Assembly: GCF_030063355.1 (NCBI RefSeq)
Contig: NZ_JASISZ010000016.1
Coordinates: 1-64,000 of the forward strand
Direction of reading: 5' to 3'
From: Streptomyces sp. PH10-H1
GTDB taxonomy: Bacteria; Actinomycetota; Actinomycetes; Streptomycetales; Streptomycetaceae
Length of the DNA stretch: 64,000 bases
In this document: in pieces, positions 9,549 through 17,183 of the stretch
Numbering within the stretch: position 1 is the first letter of the stretch
Layout: each line of letters starts with the position of its first letter
Notes under the pieces: generated by a model
Database searches by the model: none
Seen by the model: the letters and a program-made list of their open reading frames with translations, nothing else
Told to the model about the DNA's origin: nothing
Made by a program: the position numbers and the translations under genes

Positions 9549-11288
9549 TCAGGCCGTTGGGACGGTCGCGGTGTCGCGGCCTGAGCGCAGCACAATGCCC
9601 GGCACAGCGCCGGTGATCTCGTCGTCGCGAATCGTCTCGACGCCGTTGACCCGGACGCTCACGATGCCGATCGCCCGGGAGTCGAGCCGGGGGCTGTCGC
9701 CCGGCAGGTCGTGGACGAGGGTGGCGACGCCGGCGTCGATGCGGGCGGGGTCGAAGAGGACGAGGTCGGCGAAGTAGCCCTCGGCGATCCGGCCCCGGCC
9801 GCGCAGTCCGAAGAGCCGGGCCGGGTCGTCGGTGAGCATGCGTACGGCCTGTTCGAGGGGGACCAGGCGGCGGCCGCGCAGGCAGTCGCCGAGGAAACGG
9901 GTCGTGTAGGGGGCGCCGCACATGCGGTCGAGGTGGGCGCCGGCGTCGGAGCCGCCGAGCATGACGTCCTCGTGTTCCCAGGTGCGGGCGCGGAGCGCCC
10001 AGCTGTCGGGGTCGTTGTCGGTGGGCATCGGCCAGAGCACCGTACGCATGTAGTCGTTGGCGCAGATCTCGACGATGGTCTCGAACGCCTCCTGCCCGCG
10101 TTCGGCGGCGATGTCCTTGACGACCCGGCCACTGACGCCCGTGTTGGCCTCGGAGTACGTGTCGCCGATGACGTAGCGCCCGAAGTCGGCGAGGCGCCGG
10201 AAGACGCCGGCCTCGGGGCTGTTGGCGCTGCGCAGCATCTCCGTGCGGACGGCGGGCTCTCGGAGCCTGGCGATGCGTTCCGGGACGGGAAGGTTGAGGA
10301 CCTCGCCCCAGCCGGGGATCAGGTTGAGTGCGCAGAAGGTGCCGAGGGACATGTTCATCGGCGTGAGGATCGGCATGGTGAGGGCCACGATGCGGCCACC
10401 GGCCTTGCGGGCGCGTTCGGACGCGGCGAGCTGGCGGGGAACGCGGGCCGGGACGGCGGCGTCGATGGTGAGGACGTTCCAGTTGAGCGGCCGTCCCGCG
10501 GCGGCGCTCATGTCCACGAAGAGGTCGATCTCCTCGTCCGCGAACTGGTCGAGACAGCCGGCGACGATCGCCTCGATCTGGGTGCCCTCGTGTTCGCCGA
10601 CGGCGCGCGACAGGGCGATGAGTTCCTCGCGGGTCGCGTGCCGGGAGGCGACGGGTCTGCCGTCGCCGTCGGAGTGGGTGGAGGACTGGGTGGTGGAGAG
10701 CCCCCAGCCGCCGGCGGCCATGGATTCATGGAAGAGCTGGAGCATCTGCTCCAATTGCTCCCCGGTGGGCTGTCCGCCGACGGCGTCCGGGCCCATGACA
10801 TGGCGGCGGAGCGCGCAGTGGCCGACCATGAAGCCCGCGTTGACGGCGATACGTCCTTCGAGGGCGTCGAGATAGTCGCCGAAGGAGGACCAGGTCCAGT
10901 CGACGCCGTCCTCGAGGGCCTTGAGGGACATCCCCTCGACCTTGGACATCATGCGGCGGGTGTAGTCGGCGTCGCCGGGGCGGTCGGGGTTGAGCGGGGC
11001 GAGGGTGAAGCCGCAGTTGCCGCCGGCGATGGTGGTGACGCCGTGGTTCATGGAGGGGGTGGCGAAGGGGTCCCAGAACAGCTGGGCGTCGTAGTGGGTG
11101 TGGGGATCGACGAAGCCGGGGGTCAGGACGAGGCCGGTGGCGTCCTCCTGCGACCGCGCGGGTTCTGTCAGGGTGCCCGGTTCGGCGATCGAGACGATCG
11201 TGCCGCCGCGCAGGCCGACATCGGCGGTGTACGCGGGGGCTCCCGTGCCGTCCACCACGGTGGCGCCCTTGATCAGGTGGTCAAGCAT
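9549..11288 (-). CDS. Amidohydrolase family protein (N-acyl-D-amino-acid deacylase type)
   Basis: A 579-aa metal-dependent amidohydrolase of the D-aminoacylase/dihydroorotase-like group. Metal ligands are visible in DPHTHYDAQLFWDP near the N-terminus and in GSDAGAHLDRM near the C-terminus, followed by a typical C-terminal beta segment. ATG 11288 is chosen because GGAGAGG lies about 10 bp upstream; the in-frame GTG at 11300 would overlap that site. It follows the LLM gene at 11556 in the same direction with a 267-bp gap. Close relatives in actinobacterial CoA-catabolic clusters are usually annotated only as amidohydrolases, so D-amino-acid chemistry should not be assumed. Confidence 0.85.
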   Translation of the reverse strand: MLDHLIKGATVVDGTGAPAYTADVGLRGGTIVSIAEPGTLTEPARSQEDATGLVLTPGFVDPHTHYDAQLFWDPFATPSMNHGVTTIAGGNCGFTLAPLNPDRPGDADYTRRMMSKVEGMSLKALEDGVDWTWSSFGDYLDALEGRIAVNAGFMVGHCALRRHVMGPDAVGGQPTGEQLEQMLQLFHESMAAGGWGLSTTQSSTHSDGDGRPVASRHATREELIALSRAVGEHEGTQIEAIVAGCLDQFADEEIDLFVDMSAAAGRPLNWNVLTIDAAVPARVPRQLAASERARKAGGRIVALTMPILTPMNMSLGTFCALNLIPGWGEVLNLPVPERIARLREPAVRTEMLRSANSPEAGVFRRLADFGRYVIGDTYSEANTGVSGRVVKDIAAERGQEAFETIVEICANDYMRTVLWPMPTDNDPDSWALRARTWEHEDVMLGGSDAGAHLDRMCGAPYTTRFLGDCLRGRRLVPLEQAVRMLTDDPARLFGLRGRGRIAEGYFADLVLFDPARIDAGVATLVHDLPGDSPRLDSRAIGIVSVRVNGVETIRDDEITGAVPGIVLRSGRDTATVPTA

Positions 11289-11555
11289 GGTCGATCTCAC
11301 CTCTCCGGGTAACGGGTAAGCGGTCGCTGCGGTGCGGGGCCGCGGCGGTCAACGGTCGCTGCGGTGAACCACCGCGGTAGCGGGCCGGCTGCCGGACGGA
11401 CCGGCTCCGGCACGTGTCCTGGCTTCCGGACCGGGCAAGGCCGGCAGGCCGCTGCCGGTGTTCCTGCCCGGTCCGGAGGCCCGTGGTGGCGGCGGTCCGG
11501 GAAGACGCCGCCGTATGGGGCGCGGGCCGGGGCCCGCAGTGCGCGGCGGGCGCCG

Positions 11556-12683
11556 TCAGGCGCCGGCCGCCTGGCGGAATCGCGTGGTGCGGTGCACCGG
11601 GTCCGTGTCGATCTTGGGGATCACGTGCTCGCCGATGAGCTTGATGGTGTTCATCGTGTCCTCGTAGGAGATCCCGATCGGCAGCCCGAAGGAGAGCTGG
11701 TCGGCACCGGCCTGCTCCCAGCGCTTGCACTGCGCCGTGACCTCGTCCGGGTCGCCGCAGATCATCAGCTCCTCGGCGATGAGGAGTTCGATGATCTCCT
11801 CGCTGTACTCGGGGAGCAGTTCCGGCCACTCGGGGATGCCCTCGGGCCGGGGGAAGGTGTCGTGGTAGCGGAAGACCAGCGACTGGAGGCGGTTGAGGCC
11901 GCCCTTGGCGGCTATCTCGACGGCCTTGGCGTGGGTCTCCGCGCAGATGGCGGTGGACGTCACCATGACGTTGTCGTTGACGAAGTCACCGATCGGCTCG
12001 GCCTCCTGGATTGCCGTCTTGTACTGCTCCAGGACCCACTCCATGTCGGAGACCTTCTGCACGCTGAACCCCAGCACGCCCAGGCCCTTCTTGGCGGCCA
12101 TGGCGTACGAGGACGGTGATCCGGCGGCGTACCACATGGCCGGGTGCGACTTCGCGTACGGCTTGGGGAAGATCTTCCGCGGCGGCAGCGACCAGTGCTT
12201 CCCCTGGAACCCGACGTACTCGTCCTGGAGCCACATCTTGGGGAACTCGGCGATGGTCTCTTCCCAGATCTCCTTGGTGTGGTTCATGTCGGTGATGCCC
12301 GGCATGAACCCGAGGATCTCGTGGCTGCCCGCCCCGCGTCCCGAGCCGAACTCGAACCGGCCTTCCGAGAGGTGGTCCAGCATCGCGACCTTCTCGGCGA
12401 CCTTCACCGGGTGGTTGACCGGCGCGAGGGGGTTGAAGATGCCGGATCCGAGGTGGATGCGGTCAGTGGCGTGGGCGAGGTATCCGAGGAAGACCTCGTT
12501 CGCCGACAGGTGGGAGTACTCCTCCAGGAAGTGGTGTTCGGAGGCCCAGGCGTACTTGAAGCCGGACTTGTCCGCCTGGATGACGTACTCGGTCTCCTCC
12601 AGCAGCACCTTGTGCTCCGCCTGGGGGTCGACCGCAGACCGTGCGGCAGGCACGTATCCCTGTACAAAGAGCCCGAATTCCAA
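11556..12683 (-). CDS. LLM class flavin-dependent oxidoreductase
   Basis: A 375-aa luciferase-like TIM-barrel protein. Family features include WASEHHFLEEYSHL near residue 50, AEKVAMLDHLSEGRFEFGSGRG and the C-terminal GDPDEVTAQCKRWEQAGADQ. It resembles the FMN-using, alkanal-monooxygenase-like branch more than the strictly F420 branch. The start is TTG at 12683: an in-frame TGA sits three codons upstream, so no longer form is possible, and the ribosome site is poor. Operator sites lie 23 and about 80 bp upstream, placing it in the regulon. Oxygenation of a ketone or CoA-linked intermediate is plausible. Confidence 0.85.
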   Translation of the reverse strand: MEFGLFVQGYVPAARSAVDPQAEHKVLLEETEYVIQADKSGFKYAWASEHHFLEEYSHLSANEVFLGYLAHATDRIHLGSGIFNPLAPVNHPVKVAEKVAMLDHLSEGRFEFGSGRGAGSHEILGFMPGITDMNHTKEIWEETIAEFPKMWLQDEYVGFQGKHWSLPPRKIFPKPYAKSHPAMWYAAGSPSSYAMAAKKGLGVLGFSVQKVSDMEWVLEQYKTAIQEAEPIGDFVNDNVMVTSTAICAETHAKAVEIAAKGGLNRLQSLVFRYHDTFPRPEGIPEWPELLPEYSEEIIELLIAEELMICGDPDEVTAQCKRWEQAGADQLSFGLPIGISYEDTMNTIKLIGEHVIPKIDTDPVHRTTRFRQAAGA

Positions 12684-12706
12684 GGAGGTTCACCGTCCTA
12701 AAGTTT

Positions 12707-12723
12707 TCTGACACTCCGTCAGA
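12707..12723. promoter_or_regulatory. Regulon operator, site 2
   Basis: TCTGACACTCCGTCAGA matches the 17-bp consensus with intact CTGAC/GTCAG arms. It lies 23 bp upstream of the TTG start at 12683. A weaker copy follows at 12763. Confidence 0.72.
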
Positions 12724-12762
12724 TACAGACGACTCTGGCACCGCCGCCGCGGAGCGTCAATA

Positions 12763-12779
12763 CCTGATGAAGCGTCAGA
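12763..12779. promoter_or_regulatory. Regulon operator, site 3 (weaker)
   Basis: CCTGATGAAGCGTCAGA has one changed base in the left arm and is centred 56 bp from site 2. The two together could allow cooperative binding at the LLM promoter. Confidence 0.5.
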
Positions 12780-12787
12780 TTCAGTGG

Positions 12788-13570
12788 CTAGAAGACGGAT
12801 ACCCCGGCCAGCCAGCCACCGTCGATGACGAACGGCTGCCCGGTGATGTACGAGGAGTCCTCGCTGGTCAGGAACAGTGCGAGCTTCGCCACCTCGGCCG
12901 GCTGACCGATCCGCCCGAGCGGCACGAGCTTCTTGTACAGCCCGTCGAGGGCCGCCGTGGTCTCCGCCGGGTCCGCCTCCGGGTCGAGCCGGGAGGGGTT
13001 GGACATGGGGGTGTCGATGGCGCCGGGGCACATCGCGTTCACCCGGATCCCCTTCGACGCCACCTCCATCGCCGCCACCCGCGTCATCCCGACGATCGCG
13101 GCCTTCGTCGCGGCGTACGACGCCAGCAGGGCCATGCCGCTCAGCGCGGTGTACGAGGCGGTGTTGACGATCGTGCCGCCGCCGGCCGCCTCGATGGCGG
13201 GGATCGCCGCCCGCATCCCGAGGAACGCGCCCACCTGGTTGACCTGCACCACCAGCTGGTACTCCTCCAGCGGGGTACTCGCCAGCTCGTTGAAGCGCAG
13301 GATCCCCGCGTTGTTGACCAGCCCGTCCAGCCGGCCGAATGCCTCGGTCGTGGCCGCGACGGCCGCCGCCCAGTCCTCCTCGCGGCTCACGTCCAGATGG
13401 ACGTAGCGCGCGCTCTCGCCCATCTCCTTGGCCAGCGCCTCGCCCTGCTCGTCGAGCACATCCGCGAGAACGACGTTCGCCCCCTCGGCGGCGAACAGCC
13501 GCGCCTCCTGCTCGCCCTGCCCGCGCGACGCGCCGGTGATCAGCACCACGCGCCCGTCCAGCTTGCCCAT
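12788..13570 (-). CDS. SDR family oxidoreductase (hydroxysteroid-dehydrogenase-like)
   Basis: A 260-aa classical SDR. It shows TGASRGQG at residues 12-19, NNAG near residue 87, a catalytic Ser in NTASYT, YAATK as the catalytic Tyr-Lys motif, and the C-terminal ITGQPFVIDGG. The overall pattern resembles 3-alpha/20-beta-hydroxysteroid dehydrogenases, which oxidise ring hydroxyls with NAD(H). The start ATG at 13570 lies 26 bp after the stop of the upstream LLM gene, so the two form an operon led by operator site 4. Steroid specificity is an impression from family resemblance, not proven. Confidence 0.9.
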   Translation of the reverse strand: MGKLDGRVVLITGASRGQGEQEARLFAAEGANVVLADVLDEQGEALAKEMGESARYVHLDVSREEDWAAAVAATTEAFGRLDGLVNNAGILRFNELASTPLEEYQLVVQVNQVGAFLGMRAAIPAIEAAGGGTIVNTASYTALSGMALLASYAATKAAIVGMTRVAAMEVASKGIRVNAMCPGAIDTPMSNPSRLDPEADPAETTAALDGLYKKLVPLGRIGQPAEVAKLALFLTSEDSSYITGQPFVIDGGWLAGVSVF

Positions 13571-13596
13571 GTCTCTCCCTCGGTCCCTCGGTCGTC

Positions 13597-14544
13597 TCAG
13601 TCATTGAGGAGCGGGGCGACGTCCGTGCCGAACGCCTCCATCTGCTCGATCAGTTCGGCCAGGCTGCGGCTCCTGAACCGGACCTGGATCTGGCCGACGC
13701 CCATCGCGTGGTACTCGCGCAGGCTCTCGGCCAGCGCGTCCGCCTTGCCGTGCAGCGTCCGCCGCCCGACGTGCCACGTGGCTTCGCCGACGTACAGCGG
13801 CTCGGCGATCGCGCCGATGTCGATCGGCGCCCCGATCCCCGCCTGCTCGCGCAGCTCCCTGATCCGCGCGATCTGCTGCGGCATGCGGTCCCGCGGGTCG
13901 CCCTGCGGCAGCCAGCCGTCGCCCTTGGTCGCCGCCCGCCGCACGGCCGCGGGCGCGGAGCCCCCGACCCACACGGGCGGGCCCGCCGGCTGGGCGGGAC
14001 GCGGGCGCTGCCCGAGCCCGTCGAACGAGAAGAACTCGCCCTCGTGCGAGGGGAACTCGTCGGCGAAGGCGGCTTTGAGCGCGTCGATGGTCTCGTCGAG
14101 TACGGGTCCGCGCCGCTCGAAGTCCGCGCCGACCGCGTCGAACTCCTCGCGCACATGCCCGGCCCCGACCCCGAGGATCAGCCGGCCGCCCGACAGATGG
14201 TCCAGCGTCGCGTACTGCTTCGCGCTGATCAGCGGATGCCGCAGGCCGGTCACGGCCACGTGGCTGAGAAGCCTGACGTTCGTCGTGGCGGCGGCCAGGT
14301 AGGCGAGGGTCGCCACCGGGTCGTACCAGGTCGTACTCATCGCCTCGGCGAGCCGGTGCGGGATCGCGACGTGGTCGCACGACCCGATATACGCAAAGCC
14401 GAACCGGTCCGCCGCCTGCGCCACCGCCACGAGGTCGGCGGGTGTCGCGTCCGTCTCCCACGGCTCGGCGTAGATGGTGCTCAGCGACTGGATCGGCAAC
14501 TGCATCCCATAGACCAGCCGCCCTTCGGGCAGGATCCGCGCCAC
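13597..14544 (-). CDS. LLM class F420-dependent oxidoreductase
   Basis: A 315-aa luciferase-like protein of the F420-dependent type. Visible family segments are [51 protein letters not shown] and GDGWLPQGDP. GTG 14544 is chosen because GGGAGG lies 5 bp upstream; a TTG at 14559 is in frame but would overlap that ribosome site. It is the first gene of a two-gene operon with the SDR at 12788. Operator site 4 lies 53 bp upstream, so it belongs to the regulon. Confidence 0.9.
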   Translation of the reverse strand: MARILPEGRLVYGMQLPIQSLSTIYAEPWETDATPADLVAVAQAADRFGFAYIGSCDHVAIPHRLAEAMSTTWYDPVATLAYLAAATTNVRLLSHVAVTGLRHPLISAKQYATLDHLSGGRLILGVGAGHVREEFDAVGADFERRGPVLDETIDALKAAFADEFPSHEGEFFSFDGLGQRPRPAQPAGPPVWVGGSAPAAVRRAATKGDGWLPQGDPRDRMPQQIARIRELREQAGIGAPIDIGAIAEPLYVGEATWHVGRRTLHGKADALAESLREYHAMGVGQIQVRFRSRSLAELIEQMEAFGTDVAPLLND

Positions 14545-14597
14545 GTCGTCCTCCCTCAATCTGGATCGGTGTGGATCGGTGTGCGGCCATCGTCGTA

Positions 14598-14614
14598 TCT
14601 GACGATCCGTCAGT
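14598..14614. promoter_or_regulatory. Regulon operator, site 4
   Basis: TCTGACGATCCGTCAGT, with intact arms, lies 53 bp upstream of the LLM start at 14544. It is nearly identical to site 5 at 15958. Confidence 0.75.
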
Positions 14615-14653
14615 AAAGGGCTGCGCCGGGTTTTCCGGCCGGGGTCAGGGCTT

Positions 14654-14708
14654 TGCCCTCAAACGCCGGGCGGGCTGGACGGGTCTGCGGGTCCGGCGTT
14701 TGAGGGCA
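14654..14708. terminator. Hairpin terminator, 16-bp stem
   Basis: TGCCCTCAAACGCCGG at 14654-14669 pairs perfectly with 14693-14708 across a 23-nt loop. It sits just after the stop of the amidohydrolase (-) at 14720. A one-armed relative (CTCAAGCGCCGGACGGGCTG) lies near 58297. This is a commonly repeated intergenic element in Streptomyces. Confidence 0.7.
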
Positions 14709-14719
14709 GAGCAGGAAGA

Positions 14720-15937
14720 TCAGCCGGCCCACAAACCGTCAGGGCTGAGGCCGAGCAGCGCGATCGCGTTGCCGCGAACGATGCGGTCCACCACATCCGG
14801 CGCCAAGTGACCCATCTGCGCCTCCCCCACCTCCTTCGACTTCGGCCATGTCGAGTCGGAGTGCGGATAGTCCGTCTCGTACAGGACGTTGCCGACGCCG
14901 ACGGCGTCGAGGTTCTTCAGCCCGAACGCGTCGTCGAAGAAGCACCCAAAAACGTGCTCGGCGAAGAGCTCGGACGGCGGCCGGAACACCTTGTCCGCGA
15001 CGCCGCCCCAGGCGCGGTTCTCCTCCCACACCACGTCCGCGCGCTCCAGGATGTACGGAATCCAGCCGATCTGGCCCTCCGCGTACATGATCCTGAGGTT
15101 CGGGAAGCGCTCGAACTTGCCCGACATCAGCCAGTCGACCATCGAGAAGCAGCAGTTGGCGAAGGTGATCGTGGAGCCCACCGCGGGTGGCGCGTCCGCC
15201 GAGGTGGACGGCATTCTGCTGGACGAGCCGATGTGCATCGCGATGACGGTGCCGGTCTCGTCGCAGGCCCGCAGGAAGGGGTCCCACTCGTCGGTGTGGA
15301 TGGACGGCAGCCCCAGGTGCGGCGGGATCTCCGAGAAGCAGACGGCCCGTACGCCGCGCGCTGCGTTCCTGCGTACCTCCGCGGCCGCCAGTTCCGCGTC
15401 CCAGAGCGGGACGAGGGTGAGGGGGATGAGGCGGCCGTGCGCTTCGGGGCCGCACCACTCCTCCACCATCCAGTCGTTGTACGCGCGCACCCCGAGCAGT
15501 CCCAGCTCCCGGTCCTTGGCCTCGGTGAAGGTCTGGCCGCAGAACCGCGGGAAGGTCGGGAAGCAGAGCGCGGACTGGACGTGGTTGACGTCCATGTCGG
15601 CCAGCCGCTCAGGAACGCTGAAGGAGCCCGGCCGCATCTGCTCGTACGTGATCACTTCGAGCTTGATCTCGTCGCGCGAGTAGCCGACGGCGGTGTCGAG
15701 GCGGGTCAGCGGGCGGTGCAGATCCTCATAGATCCACCAGTCGCCTATCGGCCCGTCGTCGCCCGGCTGCCCCATGACAGGGGCGAACCTGCCGCCCATG
15801 AAGGTCATTTCCTTCAGGGGGGCGCGGACGACGCGCGGGCCGATGTCGTGGTACTTGGACGGGAGCCGGTCCCGCCAGACGTTGGGGGGCTCAACCGTGT
15901 GGTCGTCCACCGAGATGATCTTCGGGAAGGTCTCCAT
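14720..15937 (-). CDS. Amidohydrolase-2 family protein
   Basis: A 405-aa TIM-barrel metal-dependent hydrolase of the amidohydrolase-2/ACMSD-like family, which hydrolyses or decarboxylates cyclic and aromatic acids. Visible motifs are ISVDDHTVEPPNVW at the N-terminus, MYAEGQIGWIP and the diagnostic ETDYPHSDSTWP near the C-terminus. The truncated gene at 63433 has the same C-terminal motifs and is a paralogue. ATG 15937 has no ribosome site, and operator site 5 begins 20 bp upstream, so the mRNA may be leaderless or nearly so. Two GTG codons at 15941-15946 are alternative starts. Confidence 0.87.
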   Translation of the reverse strand: METFPKIISVDDHTVEPPNVWRDRLPSKYHDIGPRVVRAPLKEMTFMGGRFAPVMGQPGDDGPIGDWWIYEDLHRPLTRLDTAVGYSRDEIKLEVITYEQMRPGSFSVPERLADMDVNHVQSALCFPTFPRFCGQTFTEAKDRELGLLGVRAYNDWMVEEWCGPEAHGRLIPLTLVPLWDAELAAAEVRRNAARGVRAVCFSEIPPHLGLPSIHTDEWDPFLRACDETGTVIAMHIGSSSRMPSTSADAPPAVGSTITFANCCFSMVDWLMSGKFERFPNLRIMYAEGQIGWIPYILERADVVWEENRAWGGVADKVFRPPSELFAEHVFGCFFDDAFGLKNLDAVGVGNVLYETDYPHSDSTWPKSKEVGEAQMGHLAPDVVDRIVRGNAIALLGLSPDGLWAG

Positions 15938-15957
15938 GGGCACCACGGTAGCGCCGA

Positions 15958-15974
15958 TCTGACGATCCGTCAGC
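15958..15974. promoter_or_regulatory. Regulon operator, site 5
   Basis: TCTGACGATCCGTCAGC, 20 bp upstream of the amidohydrolase start. The 20-23 bp distance recurs at sites 2, 9, 11 and 15. Confidence 0.75.
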
Positions 15975-16042
15975 TACGTGGAGGCACCCTCGTCCAGCGG
16001 AGAGCGCGGCCGAAGGACGCGCTCTCCGGGGAACCATGCCGG

Positions 16043-16882
16043 TCAAGGAACGTGCGTCGGCAGCAGAATCCGCCAGACCGCGTCCTCCACCCCGTGCACG
16101 GCCGCGATCCACCCGATGTTCTCCTCCTCCGTGCCCAGCCGCACCGCCTGCGCCAGCTCCCCCACCACGTCCGCGAGATCCCCGTGCCCCATCGCCGGCT
16201 CCAGCCGGCCACCCGCGGGCCCGTCGTCCAGATAGCGCTGGTAGCCCGGCGCGGTCCGCAGCACACCCACCGGCCGCCAGCTCTCGGCCAGCCGCCACAC
16301 CGGTTCGCCGCCGACCCGGATCCCGTCCGCCTCCACCACCTGCGTACGGGCCCGGTCCACCGCCAGCGCGGTCCAGCCGTCGGCACCGGTCAGTACCGCG
16401 GCCGGCGCGCAGCGCTCGACGCAGCGGCCCACCGCCGACGTCACCCCCGGCGCGGGCAGCACCAGCGGCACCGCCGTCATCCCCGCGTACAGACAGCCGA
16501 AGAACGCCCCCGCGAGATCGGCCCCCTCCGGGTAGGCCAGCAGCACCCGGCTGCCGGGCGGCAGCAGTTGCCCGAGCCGCGCGGCCACCGCCCGTGCCCG
16601 GCGGTCCAGTTCCCCGTAACTGCACCCGGCGGTCCCCGCCGTCTCACCGTCGGGGAACGGAAGTTCCGGCACCGACAGCGGCGACCAGGCCGCCCGCCGC
16701 CGCAGCCAGGGGCCGGGCAGCCGGTCCACGGCCGCCTCCCGGCGCCCCGGACCGGGCCCGGGACGAGAGCCGGTCCCCGGCCCCTGGCCGAAACCCGACC
16801 CTGAGCCCGAACCGGATCCGGTCCCGGAACCGGATCCGGACCCGCCTTTTGTCACCGCCACCGGTACGCACCGTGAACACAT
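16043..16882 (-). CDS. Truncated AMP-binding (fatty-acyl-AMP-ligase-like) protein
   Basis: A 279-aa protein. The first 45 residues are a Gly/Ser repeat (GSGSGTGSGSGSGSG) and a Gly/Pro linker. Residues about 60-200 match the N-terminal subdomain of FAAL-type adenylating enzymes, including SYGELDRRARAVAARL and GAFFGCLYAGMTAVPL. The chain then stops after about 80 unrelated residues, far short of the usual 550-600. The ATP-binding P-loop, A8 and C-terminal lid motifs are missing, so it is unlikely to adenylate anything. It may be a decay product or a regulatory fragment. ATG 16882 has GGAGG/GAGAGG upstream. It diverges from the SARP gene. Confidence 0.7.
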   Translation of the reverse strand: MCSRCVPVAVTKGGSGSGSGTGSGSGSGSGFGQGPGTGSRPGPGPGRREAAVDRLPGPWLRRRAAWSPLSVPELPFPDGETAGTAGCSYGELDRRARAVAARLGQLLPPGSRVLLAYPEGADLAGAFFGCLYAGMTAVPLVLPAPGVTSAVGRCVERCAPAAVLTGADGWTALAVDRARTQVVEADGIRVGGEPVWRLAESWRPVGVLRTAPGYQRYLDDGPAGGRLEPAMGHGDLADVVGELAQAVRLGTEEENIGWIAAVHGVEDAVWRILLPTHVP

Positions 16883-17183
16883 GACTGACCTCTCACCTCC
16901 TCCGCACCAGACAACACACCGGCATCACCGAAATTCACACAGCACAAGCCGCGGGCAGACACAGACGGAACCTCAAATTCAGCACAACTTTCCCTGTAGC
17001 GCCGGGTCGGTCCACAGCACGGGGTGACCCCGGCCCTCCGACACGGCAAACTGGCACGGGACGGAGGGCGAGCGACTGGCCCCACCCGTCATGCGGACAC
17101 TGTTCCGGTACGCGATGAACGATAGATATACGCGCGTGGCGCCGATGGGCAGCGCATCGGCCGGCACGCCTCAGGGGGCAGCA
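16883..17183. other. Divergent promoter region, FAAL-like fragment / SARP
   Basis: A 301-bp intergenic region, more A/T-rich than its surroundings. TAGATA at 17123-17128 is a plausible -10 element for the SARP gene; the -35 is weak. No regulon operator and no clear heptamer repeats were seen. Confidence 0.4.
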
